Below, one piece after another: positions 47,341-58,668 of a DNA stretch of 64,000 nt. The DNA is from Helicobacter muridarum (GTDB taxonomy: Bacteria > Campylobacterota > Campylobacteria > Campylobacterales > Helicobacteraceae). Numbering within the stretch: the first letter of the stretch is position 1; every line of letters starts with the position of its first letter. The notes below the pieces were generated by a model that did no database searches, had not been told where the DNA came from, and saw only the letters and a program-made list of their open reading frames with translations. The translations under genes were made by a program, and so were the position numbers. The stretch is from contig NZ_JRPD02000001.1 of assembly GCF_000765805.2 (NCBI RefSeq), positions 153,729-217,728 on the forward strand. The letters run 5' to 3'.

Positions 47341-47967
47341 TCACATTCTCTTATTTTTAACTTGATTTTTTTTGTTCTTACGTAATTCTCTAAAGATGAT
47401 ATAAATTGATACTTGTTTGCTGCCCCTTGTAACCATAAAGCTTTGCTCAAAAAATATTATAAATGTAACCAAAGCACCTACTACTAGCGATAGCGAAACA
47501 GACACCATTGTTATAAAGTTGTTGAAAAATGCTATTAAATAGTCTATTTGTTCTGGTTTATCTGTATTTTGCAAAAATGTAAGTAAAGAAATAATACTTT
47601 TGTATCCATAGCTTCCCGGGAACATAGGTAGCAAGCAAGGAAAAACAATTACTTCTACAGGGACTTTGACGCGCTTAGCAATCATCATAGTAAATATTCC
47701 CATGCAGAGTGCAGCAAAGAAGCTAGCACCAGCTAAATTAAAAATAGGCGACAGTAATAAAAGCGAGCGTATTAGATAACCTAGTGCCGCTGTTAACATG
47801 ATTCCCAATAAAATTTTTTTTGGTGGATTACAAAGATATCCAAATCCAAATGCTGAAATCATTGCAAATATTACATTGATGGCTATATGACTAAATGATT
47901 TAGAATTAAAGAAATCTGTATGTAGAAATTCCATTAAATGCGGAATAGATTCTAAAACATTAGACAT
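47341..47967 (-). CDS. ThrE-type threonine/serine exporter, YjjB half
   Basis: 208 residues with about five membrane segments. YKSIISLLTF and the preceding PCLLPMFPGSYGYK match the PGS motif of the YjjB/ThrE C-terminal family. It overlaps the upstream gene by 8 bp and pairs with it to form a split exporter. Confidence 0.84.
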   Translation of the reverse strand: MSNVLESIPHLMEFLHTDFFNSKSFSHIAINVIFAMISAFGFGYLCNPPKKILLGIMLTAALGYLIRSLLLLSPIFNLAGASFFAALCMGIFTMMIAKRVKVPVEVIVFPCLLPMFPGSYGYKSIISLLTFLQNTDKPEQIDYLIAFFNNFITMVSVSLSLVVGALVTFIIFFEQSFMVTRGSKQVSIYIIFRELRKNKKNQVKNKRM

Positions 47968-48808
47968 TGATTATGCTCATTTTAGAAATATCTAAAGTGA
48001 TATATACACCTATTGCTATACATATAAGCCAAACACACATATTAATGCCCCTGCTAACTGCCATAAGAGTGTATTCATGTAAAATGTCTACAAGTGAGTT
48101 AATAATTTGCATACCTGGTATAAGATACAATATACTGCAGCCTATGGCGATTTCTGGCGTAGCTGTGATTCCAAGATATACACCTGTATATGCGCTAAAT
48201 GATGAAGCAAAAGACACTATCACCAAGATTCCGCGAATATCAACCTTGAATTTAGTAAGGATAAATCTCAATGAGAATCCTATCAATGTCCCTACAAAAA
48301 CACAAAGTAGAGCACCTACGTCTCCGTTAAAGAGTTTACATAAAGTAGTATTTGCAATACAAGCAGAAAGAAGCGTTGGGATAAAGCCATAATTTTTTAT
48401 GCTTAAGATATGCTGAAATCTAATATTTGCCTCTTTAAGAGTGATTCTATTATCATGAATCTGCCAACTAAGTGCGCTTAAATCTGAAATGATTCTCAAA
48501 TTCATACTAAGTAGACTATTTGTTGTAACTCTTGTTCGTCTATTGTCATAATTATTTTTGTCTGTTACGTTAATGCTAATATATTTTAACCAAATAATCA
48601 TATTTACATCATAACCAAAACTATGCCCAATACGACTAGTGCAACGAACAATCCTTGATGTATAAGCTCCATTAGCAAGTAGGGCTGTAGCATATAGTGC
48701 CAAGAAATCAACCAATTCTTCTATATCAGCTTTAGTCTTTCTAATAGGCTTGGAAAGATTGGAATCCAAATCCATAGCCTTATCTGATTTCATAATTTCA
48801 TTCTCCAT
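47960..48808 (-). CDS. ThrE-type threonine/serine exporter, YjjP half (DUF1212)
   Basis: 282 residues. The N-terminal soluble part has LALYATALLANGAYTSRIVRC trimmed to the DUF1212 motif ALLANGAYTSR, followed by about five membrane segments (YLIPGMQIINSLVDIL). It forms the partner of the downstream YjjB half and overlaps it. Substrate export of small amino acids is known for the family, not shown here. Confidence 0.84.
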   Translation of the reverse strand: MENEIMKSDKAMDLDSNLSKPIRKTKADIEELVDFLALYATALLANGAYTSRIVRCTSRIGHSFGYDVNMIIWLKYISINVTDKNNYDNRRTRVTTNSLLSMNLRIISDLSALSWQIHDNRITLKEANIRFQHILSIKNYGFIPTLLSACIANTTLCKLFNGDVGALLCVFVGTLIGFSLRFILTKFKVDIRGILVIVSFASSFSAYTGVYLGITATPEIAIGCSILYLIPGMQIINSLVDILHEYTLMAVSRGINMCVWLICIAIGVYITLDISKMSIINV

Positions 48809-48818
48809 ACTTCATACT

Positions 48819-50546
48819 CTATGCAATATCCATGTTTGTTATCTTGCCTTGTTTCCTTGCCTCTTGATATTCTTCTTTGCTCCACTCATTAATAACTTGA
48901 CCTTCATTGATTCTTATTACCCTTTGGGCAAGCTCTATTGTGCTTGGTCTGTGAGCAATTATGATTAGGATTTTGTCTTCTTTTAGTAGACTTAATGTAT
49001 CTTTAAAAATCTCTTCTGTATGTTCATCAAGAGCACTTGTTGCTTCATCTAATATTAGAATATCCGGATTCTTATATATTGCTCTAGCAATGGCTATTCT
49101 CTGCCTTTGACCACCACTAAGGTTTTTGCCAAACTCATCTAGTATAGTGTGAATTCCAAACTCAAAGTTTTGGACAAATTCATATGCCTGTGCTTTCTTT
49201 AGAGCATCTATTACTCTTTCTTCATCAATCTCGTTGCCATATGCGACATTGCTAGCAATACTGCCATGAAAAATAAAGATTCTCTGTGTAACAATGGCTA
49301 TATTCTCTCTTAGGCTTGCCTGTTTGAATTCTTTAACATCAATTCCATTGATTGATACATTTCCTCTGATTGGTTCATAGAATCTAAGTATCAAGTTTAC
49401 AAGTGAGCTCTTCCCACTACCGCTCTTGCCAATGAGAGCTGTAACAGTATTACGCTTAAAGCTTATGCTAAGATTTTTCAATGCCTCAAGATTGTCATAC
49501 CGTAGGGTTACATCGTTGATATCTATGGAGTGAATAGGGGCTTTTAATATCTTTGTTCCATCTTTGATACTAGGTTCTCTATCCAGAATATCTGAAATTC
49601 TCTCACTTGCAACAAGAGCTGATTGCACACCTATAAAGCTACCATTAAGACTTTTGATTGGCTTGTATAGTAAAAGCATAGCTGCTGTAATAGAAAAAAA
49701 CTCGCCTGTAGTTAGTTGCCCTTGTATAACTTCCCTACCACCTATAATAACTACAATAGCAATAGCTATTGAGGCTAAAAACTCCATTACCGGAGATGTA
49801 AGTAAACTTATTCGAGTAGATTTTCTTGTTAATTGGAACATATTGTCGCTTTCTTGCTTGTAGTGATTATATTCTAGCTTTTCGCCTGAATTTGCTTTGA
49901 TGATCTCCATATTATTAAATATCTCAAGAAGCCTTGAGGACATATTTACACCGCTTTGGAAGCTTTCATTGGCTAAGGCTCTAAGTTTTTTTGCGATTAT
50001 GCGAATGGGAATGAGACAAAGAGGCATGATAGCAAATGCTAGGAGAGCCAAGAATGAGCCATTATATATAATCACAATAGCATAGGCTAGTATAGTCAAA
50101 CAGGTATTGAGTAGATTCATAGGATATACTGTAGCGAATTCTGTTACTGTGCCTATATCGTTGATTCTAGAAAATAGTTCACCACCTCGCTTTTTATCAA
50201 AAAATCCAAGCTCAAAGCTTAACAAGTGTTTTAACATATTCTCACGCATAAGCTTATTTACGTTTGCGCTGATATATGACATATAGTATCCTTGTATATA
50301 AGAACCTAAACCCTTCACAAAGAATACTGTTATGAGTGCTAGAGGAATAATATATAGCATACTTTCATCTTTTGCTTCGAAGACTTTATCAGTTAGAGGC
50401 TTAATTACATATGCGCTACCCCCAGACCCAATAGCTCCAATAACCATTCCAACAATGAGCATGAAATAATGCCACTTATGCATAGTGATATAATGCCAAT
50501 AACGTCTAAAAAAAAGCTTTATGTCTTTTTTCAAATTGGGCTTCAT
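48819..50546 (-). CDS. msbA: MsbA-type lipid A/multidrug ABC exporter
   Basis: About 575 residues. Six membrane segments make up residues 1-310, followed by a nucleotide-binding domain with Walker A LIGKSGSGKSS, signature LSGGQRQRIA and Walker B ILILDEATSALDE. It probably flips lipid A-core across the inner membrane, by analogy to HP1082. I chose ATG 50546 (AGGAG upstream) over a TTG one codon earlier. It ends 10 bp before the exporter pair. Confidence 0.88.
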   Translation of the reverse strand: MKPNLKKDIKLFFRRYWHYITMHKWHYFMLIVGMVIGAIGSGGSAYVIKPLTDKVFEAKDESMLYIIPLALITVFFVKGLGSYIQGYYMSYISANVNKLMRENMLKHLLSFELGFFDKKRGGELFSRINDIGTVTEFATVYPMNLLNTCLTILAYAIVIIYNGSFLALLAFAIMPLCLIPIRIIAKKLRALANESFQSGVNMSSRLLEIFNNMEIIKANSGEKLEYNHYKQESDNMFQLTRKSTRISLLTSPVMEFLASIAIAIVVIIGGREVIQGQLTTGEFFSITAAMLLLYKPIKSLNGSFIGVQSALVASERISDILDREPSIKDGTKILKAPIHSIDINDVTLRYDNLEALKNLSISFKRNTVTALIGKSGSGKSSLVNLILRFYEPIRGNVSINGIDVKEFKQASLRENIAIVTQRIFIFHGSIASNVAYGNEIDEERVIDALKKAQAYEFVQNFEFGIHTILDEFGKNLSGGQRQRIAIARAIYKNPDILILDEATSALDEHTEEIFKDTLSLLKEDKILIIIAHRPSTIELAQRVIRINEGQVINEWSKEEYQEARKQGKITNMDIA

Positions 50547-50909
50547 CAAAACTCCTGTTGGTTGATAAGGTTTAAAATTATAACATCAAGTTGCCAATGC
50601 AAAAAAATTCAGTCCACTAAGCTATTGAGGCTACATAAAGGATTTATTTGAATGTAATATTGTCAATTTTGTAATTTAAATATATGGTATATTGGTTTTT
50701 TTGTTTATATCTTTAGTCTGCTACATAATTTATATGATTTTTGGTTTATTATTCTATTTCAAATAGAATTTACATATTAAGCATAAGTAAATTTATAATA
50801 GTTAATAACATTAAGAAGACTGAATTTTATTGTCTATATCGCTAACATTTCAACTTAGGCTAAGTAGCCCGTAATGTTTAATGAAGTAGTAATTTTCTAG
50901 GTATAAGAG
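50547..50909. other. Intergenic region between gltB and msbA
   Basis: 363 bp, AT-rich; both flanking genes are on the minus strand, so it should hold the gltB end and the msbA promoter. I see no RNA gene, repeat or small gene that I can support. Confidence 0.5.
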
Positions 50910-53900
50910 TTACTTCATTGGTTCTGTTGCTATGTTTGCTTTCTTATTTCCAGTAATTTCGTAAAATGCTTTTAAAATTGGATTTTCATTGTTTTTGTGC
51001 CTTGCTATGCTTAATAGCATCGCTTCATAATCGCGTGGAATAACCTTAAAGAACTCGCGTTCATCAAAATTATTCAGAATCTTTTTTGCAACTTTAGATT
51101 GTGTATGCTTTAAATGGGTTGTAATGAGACACTCAACTTCACTTGCATCATTTGAATCTAGTTCACGAATATCAACTAATTCTGTGTTTATGTTTGCTGT
51201 GTTATGTTTGCCGTAAATGTATGCAATGCCTCCACTCATACCAGCTGCAAAATTCCTACCAATATCACCTAGCACTACTACAACACCGCCAGTCATATAT
51301 TCGCAACCATGTTGTCCAACACCCAAACATACGGCTTTTACGCCAGAATTACGAACACAAAATCTCTCGCCAACAATACCATCTAAATATACCTCTCCTT
51401 GTATTGCTCCATATAGGCATACATTGCCTGCTATTATATTTTCCTCTGCGGCAAAAGTAGCTGCATCTGATTTATGAACGATAATCTTACCTCCGCTCAA
51501 GCCTTTACCTAAATAATCATTAGCGTCCCCAATTATTTTAAGTGTTACGCCATGATTTAGAAAAGCACCAAAACTATTACCTCCATTGCCATGTGTAATT
51601 ATAGTGATACTATCTTCTTCTAAGCCAGCCTTACCATGCACACGAGTGATTTCAGAGCTTAGAATCGTGCCAAATGTTCTACCTGTGATATTGCTTACTT
51701 CTAACTCTAAATGCACATTTTTGCCTTTTGTAATTGCAGATCTAACCTGTGGCAATATAACACTTACATCTCTGCTTGCGTCCAAATTAAGACGTTGATA
51801 GTCCTTGCAATGTGTATTTGTCCTATTGTATGTCAAAGGATTGTGTAAGATTCTATCCAAGCTAATCTTTTTTGCTTTTTTAAGTGTTATCTTTGTTAGG
51901 TTTTCATATCCAGATAATTTAGCATTGCTATATGATAGTGATAGTTTACTGCTGCGTTGCAATTTATCACTGCGACCAACCATAGAATCTAAATTCTTAA
52001 AGCCCAGTAATGCCATGTATTCGCGTAGATTTTGCGCAATAAAATGCATAAAATTCACAACATGCTCAGGCTTACCTGTGAATTTATTGCGTAAAAATTC
52101 ATTTTGCGTTGCGATTCCGAATGGACATGTGTTAAGGTTGCAAACACGCATCATAGTGCAGCCAAGCACAACTAAAGGAGCAGTTGCGAAGCCAAAGTCT
52201 TCGGCACCAAGTAGTGTAGCAATTGCTAAATCTCTACCGCTTAAAAGTTTGCCATCAACCTCTAGCCTTACCTTTTCACGCAATCCATTTAGAATTAGCG
52301 TCTGATGCACTTCTGCTAAACCAAGTTCCCACGGTATGCCAGCATTTGCAATAGATGTCCTAGGGCTAGCACCAGTGCCACCATCATAGCCAGAGATTAA
52401 TATCGTATCTGCTCCAGCTTTGGCTACCCCTGCTGCGACAGTGCCTATACCGCTTTCACTAACAAGTTTTACTGAAATCTTTGCTTCCCTGTTTGCATTT
52501 TTTAGATCAAATATTAGCTGCGCTAAATCTTCAATAGAGTAAATATCGTGATGAGGTGGTGGGGAGATTAATGTAACGCCGGGAGTTGAGTTACGAGCAT
52601 TGGCTATCCATGGATATACTTTTTTGCCCGGTAGCTGACCCCCTTCACCCGGTTTTGCTCCTTGTGCTATTTTTATTTGAATCTCTTTACTGTTTACTAG
52701 GTAGTTAATGCTTACACCAAATCTACCACTTGCTACTTGCTTAATGGCAGAGTTTGCACTATTTTCATTAGTAAATGGCTTGAATCTATCTTCATTCTCA
52801 CCTCCTTCGCCTGTGTTGCTCTGTCCTTTAATCCTATTCATTGCAATAGCTAGGCATTCATGTGCTTCTTTTGATATAGATCCATAGCTCATTGCACCAG
52901 TTTTGAATCTTCTTACAATTGATTCTGTGCTTTCTACTTCGTTAATTGAAATTGCTTGTGAAAAATCCATGTCCATACAATGCCTAATATGCACAATTTT
53001 AGAATCCACAATATTTACATATTCTTTAAACTCATTATAATTGGCATTTCTGCATGAGTTTTGTAATTTGTAAATCATAAGCGGATCGTATAAATGCTCT
53101 TCTTTAGTATTATCTGTATTGCCATTTGGATATTTTCCACTGCGATATCCATGTAAACCAATGCTTTCTAGCTCCTGTGTTAATGTGTTATTGTTAGCAG
53201 CAGGAGAGCTAAATGCATTATTATGCAGTCTTACTACATCACGTAAAATATCATCACAATCAATTCCTTCAATATTTGTTTGTGTGCCACTAAAGTGAGA
53301 GTTAATAAGCTCACTAGAAACTCCCAATGCTTCAAATATTTGGGCTCCATTGTAGCTTTGAAGAGTAGATACGCCCATTTTTGAGGCAATCTTAATAATG
53401 CCATCGGTTGCAGCATTGACGAAGTTATTTACGCCTTCTTCATACTTAATTTTTAATCTGCCTTGTTTTATTAATGACGCAATAGAATCATATACCAAAT
53501 ATGGGTATACAGCAGTTGCACCATATCCTAGCAGACATGCCAAATGATGTATCTCTCTTGGTTCAGCACTCTCTATGATAATACTTGCCTTAGTTCTCTG
53601 TGATGTTCGCACTAAGTGATGGTGTAAAGCAGAAGTTGCTAGTAAGCTTGGAACATATAAGTGATTGTTATCTAACCCTCTATCGCTCAATATTAATATT
53701 TGAATACCATTTGATATTGCCTCATTTGCTTGCAAGAAGATTCTTTGTAACACTTCTTCTAGCACATTGTGCTCTCCACATAGTTCTTTGTTTAGCTCAC
53801 TTTTTTCAAAGAGAAGTGAGATTGTTTTGCTTTTAAAGCCCCTTGATTCCAAGTGTGAAATCTTGTAAAATTCTTCACTATTTATAATTGGTCTTGAAAT

Positions 53901-55715
53901 GCGGATTCTTTTAGCATTATTTGCATTTGGTTGCAATAGATTGCTTTCTTTACCAATGTAATTTCTACAACTTGTAACGATCCTCTCACGCATGGAATCT
54001 AGCGGCGGATTTGTAACTTGAGCAAAAAGCTGTTTAAAATAATTGAAAAGAGGTTGAGGATTCGGACTTAATAGTGCTAATGGGGTATCTACTCCCATAC
54101 TAGCTAGAACTTCCTTGCCATTGCAAGCCATTTGCTCTATACTTAACGTTAATTCATCATAACTATATCCAAAGGCTCTTTGTAGTATTGAAATATGTTG
54201 TAAGTCTTGTTGCGAAAGTGAATTTTGATTATATGAATTACTAATTGATGCAATATTACCTTTGTTAGTGCCAGCAGCGGAATTTGCACTCTTTTTTTCC
54301 GATTTTTTACTAGGAACTCGTTGTTTTGTGATTTCATAAGTGCTATCAGGCTCTGTATCTAATTCATCTATATTTATTTTATCCAACACAATTAAATTTT
54401 TTAGCCACTTCTCATATGGTTTTGCATGAGCATATTGCATTTTGATTTCTTCATCTGCTATAACGCGTCCTTTTTGCGTATCTACCAATAATAGCTTGCC
54501 AGGCTCTAGCCTCTTTTTTTCTTTGATATTTGATTCATTAATCTTTAATGCTCCTGTTTCACTTGATAGGATTAAAAAGTCATCTTTGGTAATGTAATAT
54601 CTAGATGGACGAAATCCATTCCTATCAAGACTAGCCCCCATTATAACTCCATCGCTAAATATTATAGAAGCAGGTCCATCCCATGGTTCCATAAATGTTG
54701 AATTAAATTCATAAAAACTACGTTTTGTTTTATCCATAGAATCGTTTTTGCTCCATGGCTCTGGAATCATTAACATGATTGCTTCCTCCAAGCTCCTACC
54801 ATTCATTATTAAAAATTCCAAAGTGTTATCAAACATAGCCGAGTCGCTACTAGGTTTTGCAATGATAGGAAAAACTTGTGATAAATCTTCGATATATTCT
54901 GATTGGCAAGTTCCCTCTCTAGCTTTCATAGAATTTACATTTCCATTTATTGTATTGATTTCACCATTGTGCACTATGTATCTATTTGGGTGTGCACGTT
55001 CCCAACTAGGGAATGTGTTTGTAGAAAATCTTGAATGTACAAGACAGATTGCAGATTCTACATTCAAATTTTGAAAATCAAGATAAAAATCGCTTACTTG
55101 AGTGGAAACCAACATACCCTTATAGACTATTGTGCGTGAAGAAAAGCTTGATATGTAGAATTTTGGAACATGCAATGCTCTTTTCTCAATTAGCCTTCTA
55201 GTAATATATAGTTTACGTTCAAAATCTACGCCTCTTGCAATGTCTGTAGGTTTTTTAATAAATGCCTGTAAGATGTAGGGCATGCTATTTCTAGCGGCTT
55301 CACCAATGATTATTGGGTTTGTTGGAACTTCTCTAAAGCCTAATAATTCTAGTGAACTTTCTTTTATTCCGTTTGTGAATATATCTATACCTTGCTTCTT
55401 TGAGCTCTCATTTGGCGAAAGAAATATTTGAGCTACTGAATAATCTCCCTCATCTGGCAGATCAAAATTTAGATTCTGAGTTTTAAAGAATTTATGCGGA
55501 ATTTGTATTAACATTCCTGCACCATCGCCGCTATTTTTTTGCGCTCCGCCTCTATGCTCTAAATTCTCTAAGATTGTTAATGCATCTTTAATTAGTTTAT
55601 GTGATTTTATTCCTTTGATATTTGCAATTGCTCCTATGCCACAGGCATCATGCTCATTGCGAGGGTTATATAGTCCATTCTGTTTGAAATCTTGCACATT
55701 ATCTAAGTCTATCAT
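50910..55715 (-). CDS. gltB: Glutamate synthase large subunit
   Basis: Makes glutamate from glutamine and 2-oxoglutarate. 1601 residues with a 24-residue propeptide before the catalytic Cys25 (HDACGIGAIA), class II glutaminase, central domain, FMN domain (SGYDGGTGASPRTS) and 3Fe-4S cysteines in CTMMRVCNLNTCPFGIATQ. The C-terminal beta-helix has GGNSFGAFLNHGVTL and AGNVCLYGA. It is somewhat longer than the usual 1470-1520; a serine/asparagine-rich stretch at about 460-510 (NKGNIASISNSYNQNSLSQQ) looks inserted. The small subunit gene gltD, usually adjacent, is not in this window. Confidence 0.95.
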   Translation of the reverse strand: MIDLDNVQDFKQNGLYNPRNEHDACGIGAIANIKGIKSHKLIKDALTILENLEHRGGAQKNSGDGAGMLIQIPHKFFKTQNLNFDLPDEGDYSVAQIFLSPNESSKKQGIDIFTNGIKESSLELLGFREVPTNPIIIGEAARNSMPYILQAFIKKPTDIARGVDFERKLYITRRLIEKRALHVPKFYISSFSSRTIVYKGMLVSTQVSDFYLDFQNLNVESAICLVHSRFSTNTFPSWERAHPNRYIVHNGEINTINGNVNSMKAREGTCQSEYIEDLSQVFPIIAKPSSDSAMFDNTLEFLIMNGRSLEEAIMLMIPEPWSKNDSMDKTKRSFYEFNSTFMEPWDGPASIIFSDGVIMGASLDRNGFRPSRYYITKDDFLILSSETGALKINESNIKEKKRLEPGKLLLVDTQKGRVIADEEIKMQYAHAKPYEKWLKNLIVLDKINIDELDTEPDSTYEITKQRVPSKKSEKKSANSAAGTNKGNIASISNSYNQNSLSQQDLQHISILQRAFGYSYDELTLSIEQMACNGKEVLASMGVDTPLALLSPNPQPLFNYFKQLFAQVTNPPLDSMRERIVTSCRNYIGKESNLLQPNANNAKRIRISRPIINSEEFYKISHLESRGFKSKTISLLFEKSELNKELCGEHNVLEEVLQRIFLQANEAISNGIQILILSDRGLDNNHLYVPSLLATSALHHHLVRTSQRTKASIIIESAEPREIHHLACLLGYGATAVYPYLVYDSIASLIKQGRLKIKYEEGVNNFVNAATDGIIKIASKMGVSTLQSYNGAQIFEALGVSSELINSHFSGTQTNIEGIDCDDILRDVVRLHNNAFSSPAANNNTLTQELESIGLHGYRSGKYPNGNTDNTKEEHLYDPLMIYKLQNSCRNANYNEFKEYVNIVDSKIVHIRHCMDMDFSQAISINEVESTESIVRRFKTGAMSYGSISKEAHECLAIAMNRIKGQSNTGEGGENEDRFKPFTNENSANSAIKQVASGRFGVSINYLVNSKEIQIKIAQGAKPGEGGQLPGKKVYPWIANARNSTPGVTLISPPPHHDIYSIEDLAQLIFDLKNANREAKISVKLVSESGIGTVAAGVAKAGADTILISGYDGGTGASPRTSIANAGIPWELGLAEVHQTLILNGLREKVRLEVDGKLLSGRDLAIATLLGAEDFGFATAPLVVLGCTMMRVCNLNTCPFGIATQNEFLRNKFTGKPEHVVNFMHFIAQNLREYMALLGFKNLDSMVGRSDKLQRSSKLSLSYSNAKLSGYENLTKITLKKAKKISLDRILHNPLTYNRTNTHCKDYQRLNLDASRDVSVILPQVRSAITKGKNVHLELEVSNITGRTFGTILSSEITRVHGKAGLEEDSITIITHGNGGNSFGAFLNHGVTLKIIGDANDYLGKGLSGGKIIVHKSDAATFAAEENIIAGNVCLYGAIQGEVYLDGIVGERFCVRNSGVKAVCLGVGQHGCEYMTGGVVVVLGDIGRNFAAGMSGGIAYIYGKHNTANINTELVDIRELDSNDASEVECLITTHLKHTQSKVAKKILNNFDEREFFKVIPRDYEAMLLSIARHKNNENPILKAFYEITGNKKANIATEPMK

Positions 55716-56192
55716 AATACTTCCCTTGACTAAATCTAACTAGATTATACTAAAATATTTTACTTGCTTGTTATGTTTATGTTTGCTTTATGAAACACTT
55801 GCTTGCTCTAAAGCGTAAGGTGATTTAGCCCTACATAATTATTTAGTTGAATTCACATTTGTATCTTTCTAGCAATTTATATTGTTTATAGTAGTCCTTT
55901 TTAAGGTTTGTAATTTGTTATTGCTTATATTATTGCTTGTTATATGCTTAATTAACTATTCAATGTATGTAAAAATTACAACAAACAATAATATAATGGA
56001 TTATTAAAGATTTTCTATATACTATAAATTTATATCCTTAACTCCATAAATAAGCCAAGATGTCTTTATCCATTAAATCATTAAACTATGATTTTATGTT
56101 ATAATTTTGCTTTTCTTATTTTGATATTGTCAAGTTTTTTGGTTAGAATAAGAAATACATTTCAACTATTAAGGTTTGTTAGGAGTTGCATT
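55716..56192. other. Divergent intergenic region between gltB and acpP
   Basis: 477 bp, very AT-rich, between gltB (minus) and acpP (plus). It should hold promoters for both directions. An open frame extends acpP upstream to 56088 but lacks a ribosome site and family sequence. No RNA gene is recognised. Confidence 0.55.
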
Positions 56193-56444
56193 ATGATGAA
56201 TGTAGATATTTTTGAAAAAGTCAAAGTATTGGTGGCTGAAGAACTAAAAGTAAAAGAAGAAGAAATTAAGCCAGAGTCTGACTTTGTTAAGGATTTGAAT
56301 GCGGATAGTCTTGATGTAGTTGAGTTTATTATGGCTTTAGAAGAAAAATTTGATATAAAAATCCCAGATGAGTCCGCAGAGAAAATAAAAACCGTTCAAG
56401 ATGTAGTTAATTACATTGCTGAATATCAGGCGGCTTCTGAATAA
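56193..56444 (+). CDS. acpP: Acyl carrier protein
   Basis: 83 residues with the phosphopantetheine attachment motif DSLD ([19 protein letters not shown]). It carries growing fatty acyl chains. I chose the ATG after TTAGGAG; the second Met (56196) is equally possible. It is the first gene of acpP-fabF-accA. Confidence 0.96.
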   Translation: MMNVDIFEKVKVLVAEELKVKEEEIKPESDFVKDLNADSLDVVEFIMALEEKFDIKIPDESAEKIKTVQDVVNYIAEYQAASE

Positions 56445-56473
56445 TTTCCAGATATTTTATATTTTAAGGAATA

Positions 56474-57724
56474 GTGTTGCGAAGAGTTGTAGTAACGGGA
56501 ATGGGCATGGTAAATGCGCTAGGATTGAACAAGGACGATTCCTTTGATCGAATAGTTAAAGGTGAATGCGGAATCAACCACATAAAGTCCTTTGATACAA
56601 AGGATTTCCCTGTTCGAATTGCCGCCGAGGTTGAAGGGTTTGATCCTGAATCTGTTCTTGAAGCAAGAGAAGTAAAAAAAGCTCATAGATTTATTCAGCT
56701 GGGATTATTGGCAAGTAGAGAAGCTTTATTGGATAGTAATAAAAATGTTAAGCAATCTTTTCTTGATCCCAATCTTACAATATTAAGCGATGTGAGTGAT
56801 AGATTTGGTGTTAGTTCCGCTGCTGGAATTGGTGGATTGGAAGTCATACAAAATAACTCCATAGCATGCCATACTAAAGGACCAAGGCGCATTAATCCAT
56901 TTTTTATTCCTTCTGCTCTTGTAAATATGCTTGGCGGATTTGTTTCTATTCAACATAGAATTAAAGGTGCTAATATCTCTAGTGTTACTGCCTGTGCAGC
57001 TGGAACTCATGCTATCATAGAAGCTGCAAAGACAATAATGGTTGGCAGTATGGATAAAATGCTTGTAGTAGGTTCAGAGTCTACAATTTGTGAAGTAGGT
57101 ATTGGAGGATTTGCAGCTATGAAAGCATTAAGTTCTTGTAGCGATCCAAAAAAAGCCTCAAGACCTTTTGACAAGAAGCGAGATGGATTTGTTATGGGTG
57201 AAGGTTCTGGAGCATTGGTTTTAGAAGATTATGAGCAAGCCAAGGCAAGAGGGGCATTTATCTATGCTGAGCTTTGCGGATTTGGCGAGAGTGGTGATGC
57301 TAATCATATCACCACTCCAGCACCAGAGGGCGAGGGTGCTTATCGTGCTGTTATGGATGCCTTAAGAATGGCGAAATTAAGACCTGATTATATTAATGCT
57401 CATGGCACCAGCACATATTATAATGATATATTTGAAACTAAAGCATTGAAATTAGCTTTTAATAATAATGTCCCCCCTGTTAGTTCCACCAAGGGGCAGC
57501 TTGGGCATTGCCTAGGAGCTGCAGGTGCAATTGAGGCTGTTATATCAATACTTGCTATGCAAAATGGTATTATGCCGCCCACAATTAATCAAGAAGAAAA
57601 AGATGAACTTTGTGATATTGATTATATTCCTAACTCTCCTAGGAGTGCAACTATAAATTCTGTTATGAGTAATTCATTTGGTTTTGGCGGAACTAATAGT
57701 GTAGTGATTTTCAAAAAAGTATAA
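56474..57724 (+). CDS. fabF: 3-oxoacyl-ACP synthase II
   Basis: Condenses malonyl-ACP with acyl-ACP in chain elongation. 416 residues with the catalytic triad Cys in [11 protein letters not shown], His in [11 protein letters not shown] and His in [13 protein letters not shown]. It starts at GTG 56474 or TTG 56477; AAGGA at 56466-56470 fits the second slightly better. It lies 29 bp after acpP. Confidence 0.96.
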   Translation: MLRRVVVTGMGMVNALGLNKDDSFDRIVKGECGINHIKSFDTKDFPVRIAAEVEGFDPESVLEAREVKKAHRFIQLGLLASREALLDSNKNVKQSFLDPNLTILSDVSDRFGVSSAAGIGGLEVIQNNSIACHTKGPRRINPFFIPSALVNMLGGFVSIQHRIKGANISSVTACAAGTHAIIEAAKTIMVGSMDKMLVVGSESTICEVGIGGFAAMKALSSCSDPKKASRPFDKKRDGFVMGEGSGALVLEDYEQAKARGAFIYAELCGFGESGDANHITTPAPEGEGAYRAVMDALRMAKLRPDYINAHGTSTYYNDIFETKALKLAFNNNVPPVSSTKGQLGHCLGAAGAIEAVISILAMQNGIMPPTINQEEKDELCDIDYIPNSPRSATINSVMSNSFGFGGTNSVVIFKKV

Positions 57725-57726
57725 AT

Positions 57727-58668
57727 ATGGCAACTTATTTAGATTTTGAACAACGGCTAAAATCTTTGCAAGAAGATATAGAATCTGCACGCATGAGGAA
57801 TGACGATGTTGCGATACAAATCTTGCAAAAAGAGTTGAACGAAGAAATAAATAAAGTTTATTCTAACCTAAATGATTATCAAAAGCTGCTTCTAGCAAGA
57901 CACCCAGATAGACCATATGCTCTTGATTATATAGAAATGATATTGGAAGATCCATATGAAATTTTTGGAGATAGGCATTTTAGTGATGATAAGGCTATTG
58001 TTTGCTTTCTAGGTAAGATAAATAACGAAAGAGTAATGGTTATTGGAGAAGAAAAGGGCAGAGGGACTAAGAATAAGATTATTCGTAATTTTGGTATGCC
58101 TAATCCTGAAGGATATAGAAAAGCCTTAAGAGTCGCTAAGATGGCGGAAAAGTTTAATATTCCTCTTCTTATGCTCATAGATACAGCTGGTGCATATCCG
58201 GGTTTGGGAGCAGAAGAAAGAGGACAGAGTGAAGCCATAGCTAAGAATCTTCAAGAATTTGCTGTGTTGCAGATCCCTACTATCTCTATTGTTATAGGAG
58301 AGGGTGGTAGCGGAGGTGCATTAGCCATTGGTGTAGCTGATAGGCTTGCTATGATGGAATATTCTATCTTTAGTGTTATCTCTCCTGAAGGTTGTGCTGC
58401 TATTTTATGGAATGATCCAACAAAGATTGAGGCAGCAACAAAAGCCATGAAGATTACTCCTAATGAATTAAAAAAGGCAAATTTGATTGACGATATTATT
58501 AAAGAGCCTAGTAGTGGTGCGCATCGAAATAAAAAAGAAGCTGCAAAAAGTATTAAAAATTATTTCTTAGAATCCCTAAATAAAATACGTTCTGATTCTA
58601 ATTTTATTAATACTCGCTATGAAAAGCTTATGAGTTATGGATCATTTTTAAATAACTCATCTTCATAA
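57727..58668 (+). CDS. accA: Acetyl-CoA carboxylase carboxyltransferase subunit alpha
   Basis: 313 residues. It begins with the AccA helix start ([18 protein letters not shown]) and has [35 protein letters not shown] and [16 protein letters not shown]. With AccD it transfers carboxyl from biotin to acetyl-CoA, giving malonyl-CoA. It follows fabF by 2 bp, consistent with one fatty acid synthesis operon. Confidence 0.97.
   Translation: MATYLDFEQRLKSLQEDIESARMRNDDVAIQILQKELNEEINKVYSNLNDYQKLLLARHPDRPYALDYIEMILEDPYEIFGDRHFSDDKAIVCFLGKINNERVMVIGEEKGRGTKNKIIRNFGMPNPEGYRKALRVAKMAEKFNIPLLMLIDTAGAYPGLGAEERGQSEAIAKNLQEFAVLQIPTISIVIGEGGSGGALAIGVADRLAMMEYSIFSVISPEGCAAILWNDPTKIEAATKAMKITPNELKKANLIDDIIKEPSSGAHRNKKEAAKSIKNYFLESLNKIRSDSNFINTRYEKLMSYGSFLNNSSS

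Noticed and set aside
50547..50909. Small RNA or riboswitch ahead of msbA
   Set aside because: No stable hairpins or known riboswitch core could be recognised in this AT-rich gap.
51143..52305. Plus-strand frames of 70-166 codons opposite gltB
   Set aside because: They are antisense to conserved gltB domains and have no ribosome sites; the strong gltB frame explains the region.
56088..56192. N-terminal extension of acyl carrier protein
   Set aside because: The frame is open but hydrophobic and unlike ACP, while a proper ribosome site lies just before the ATG at 56193.
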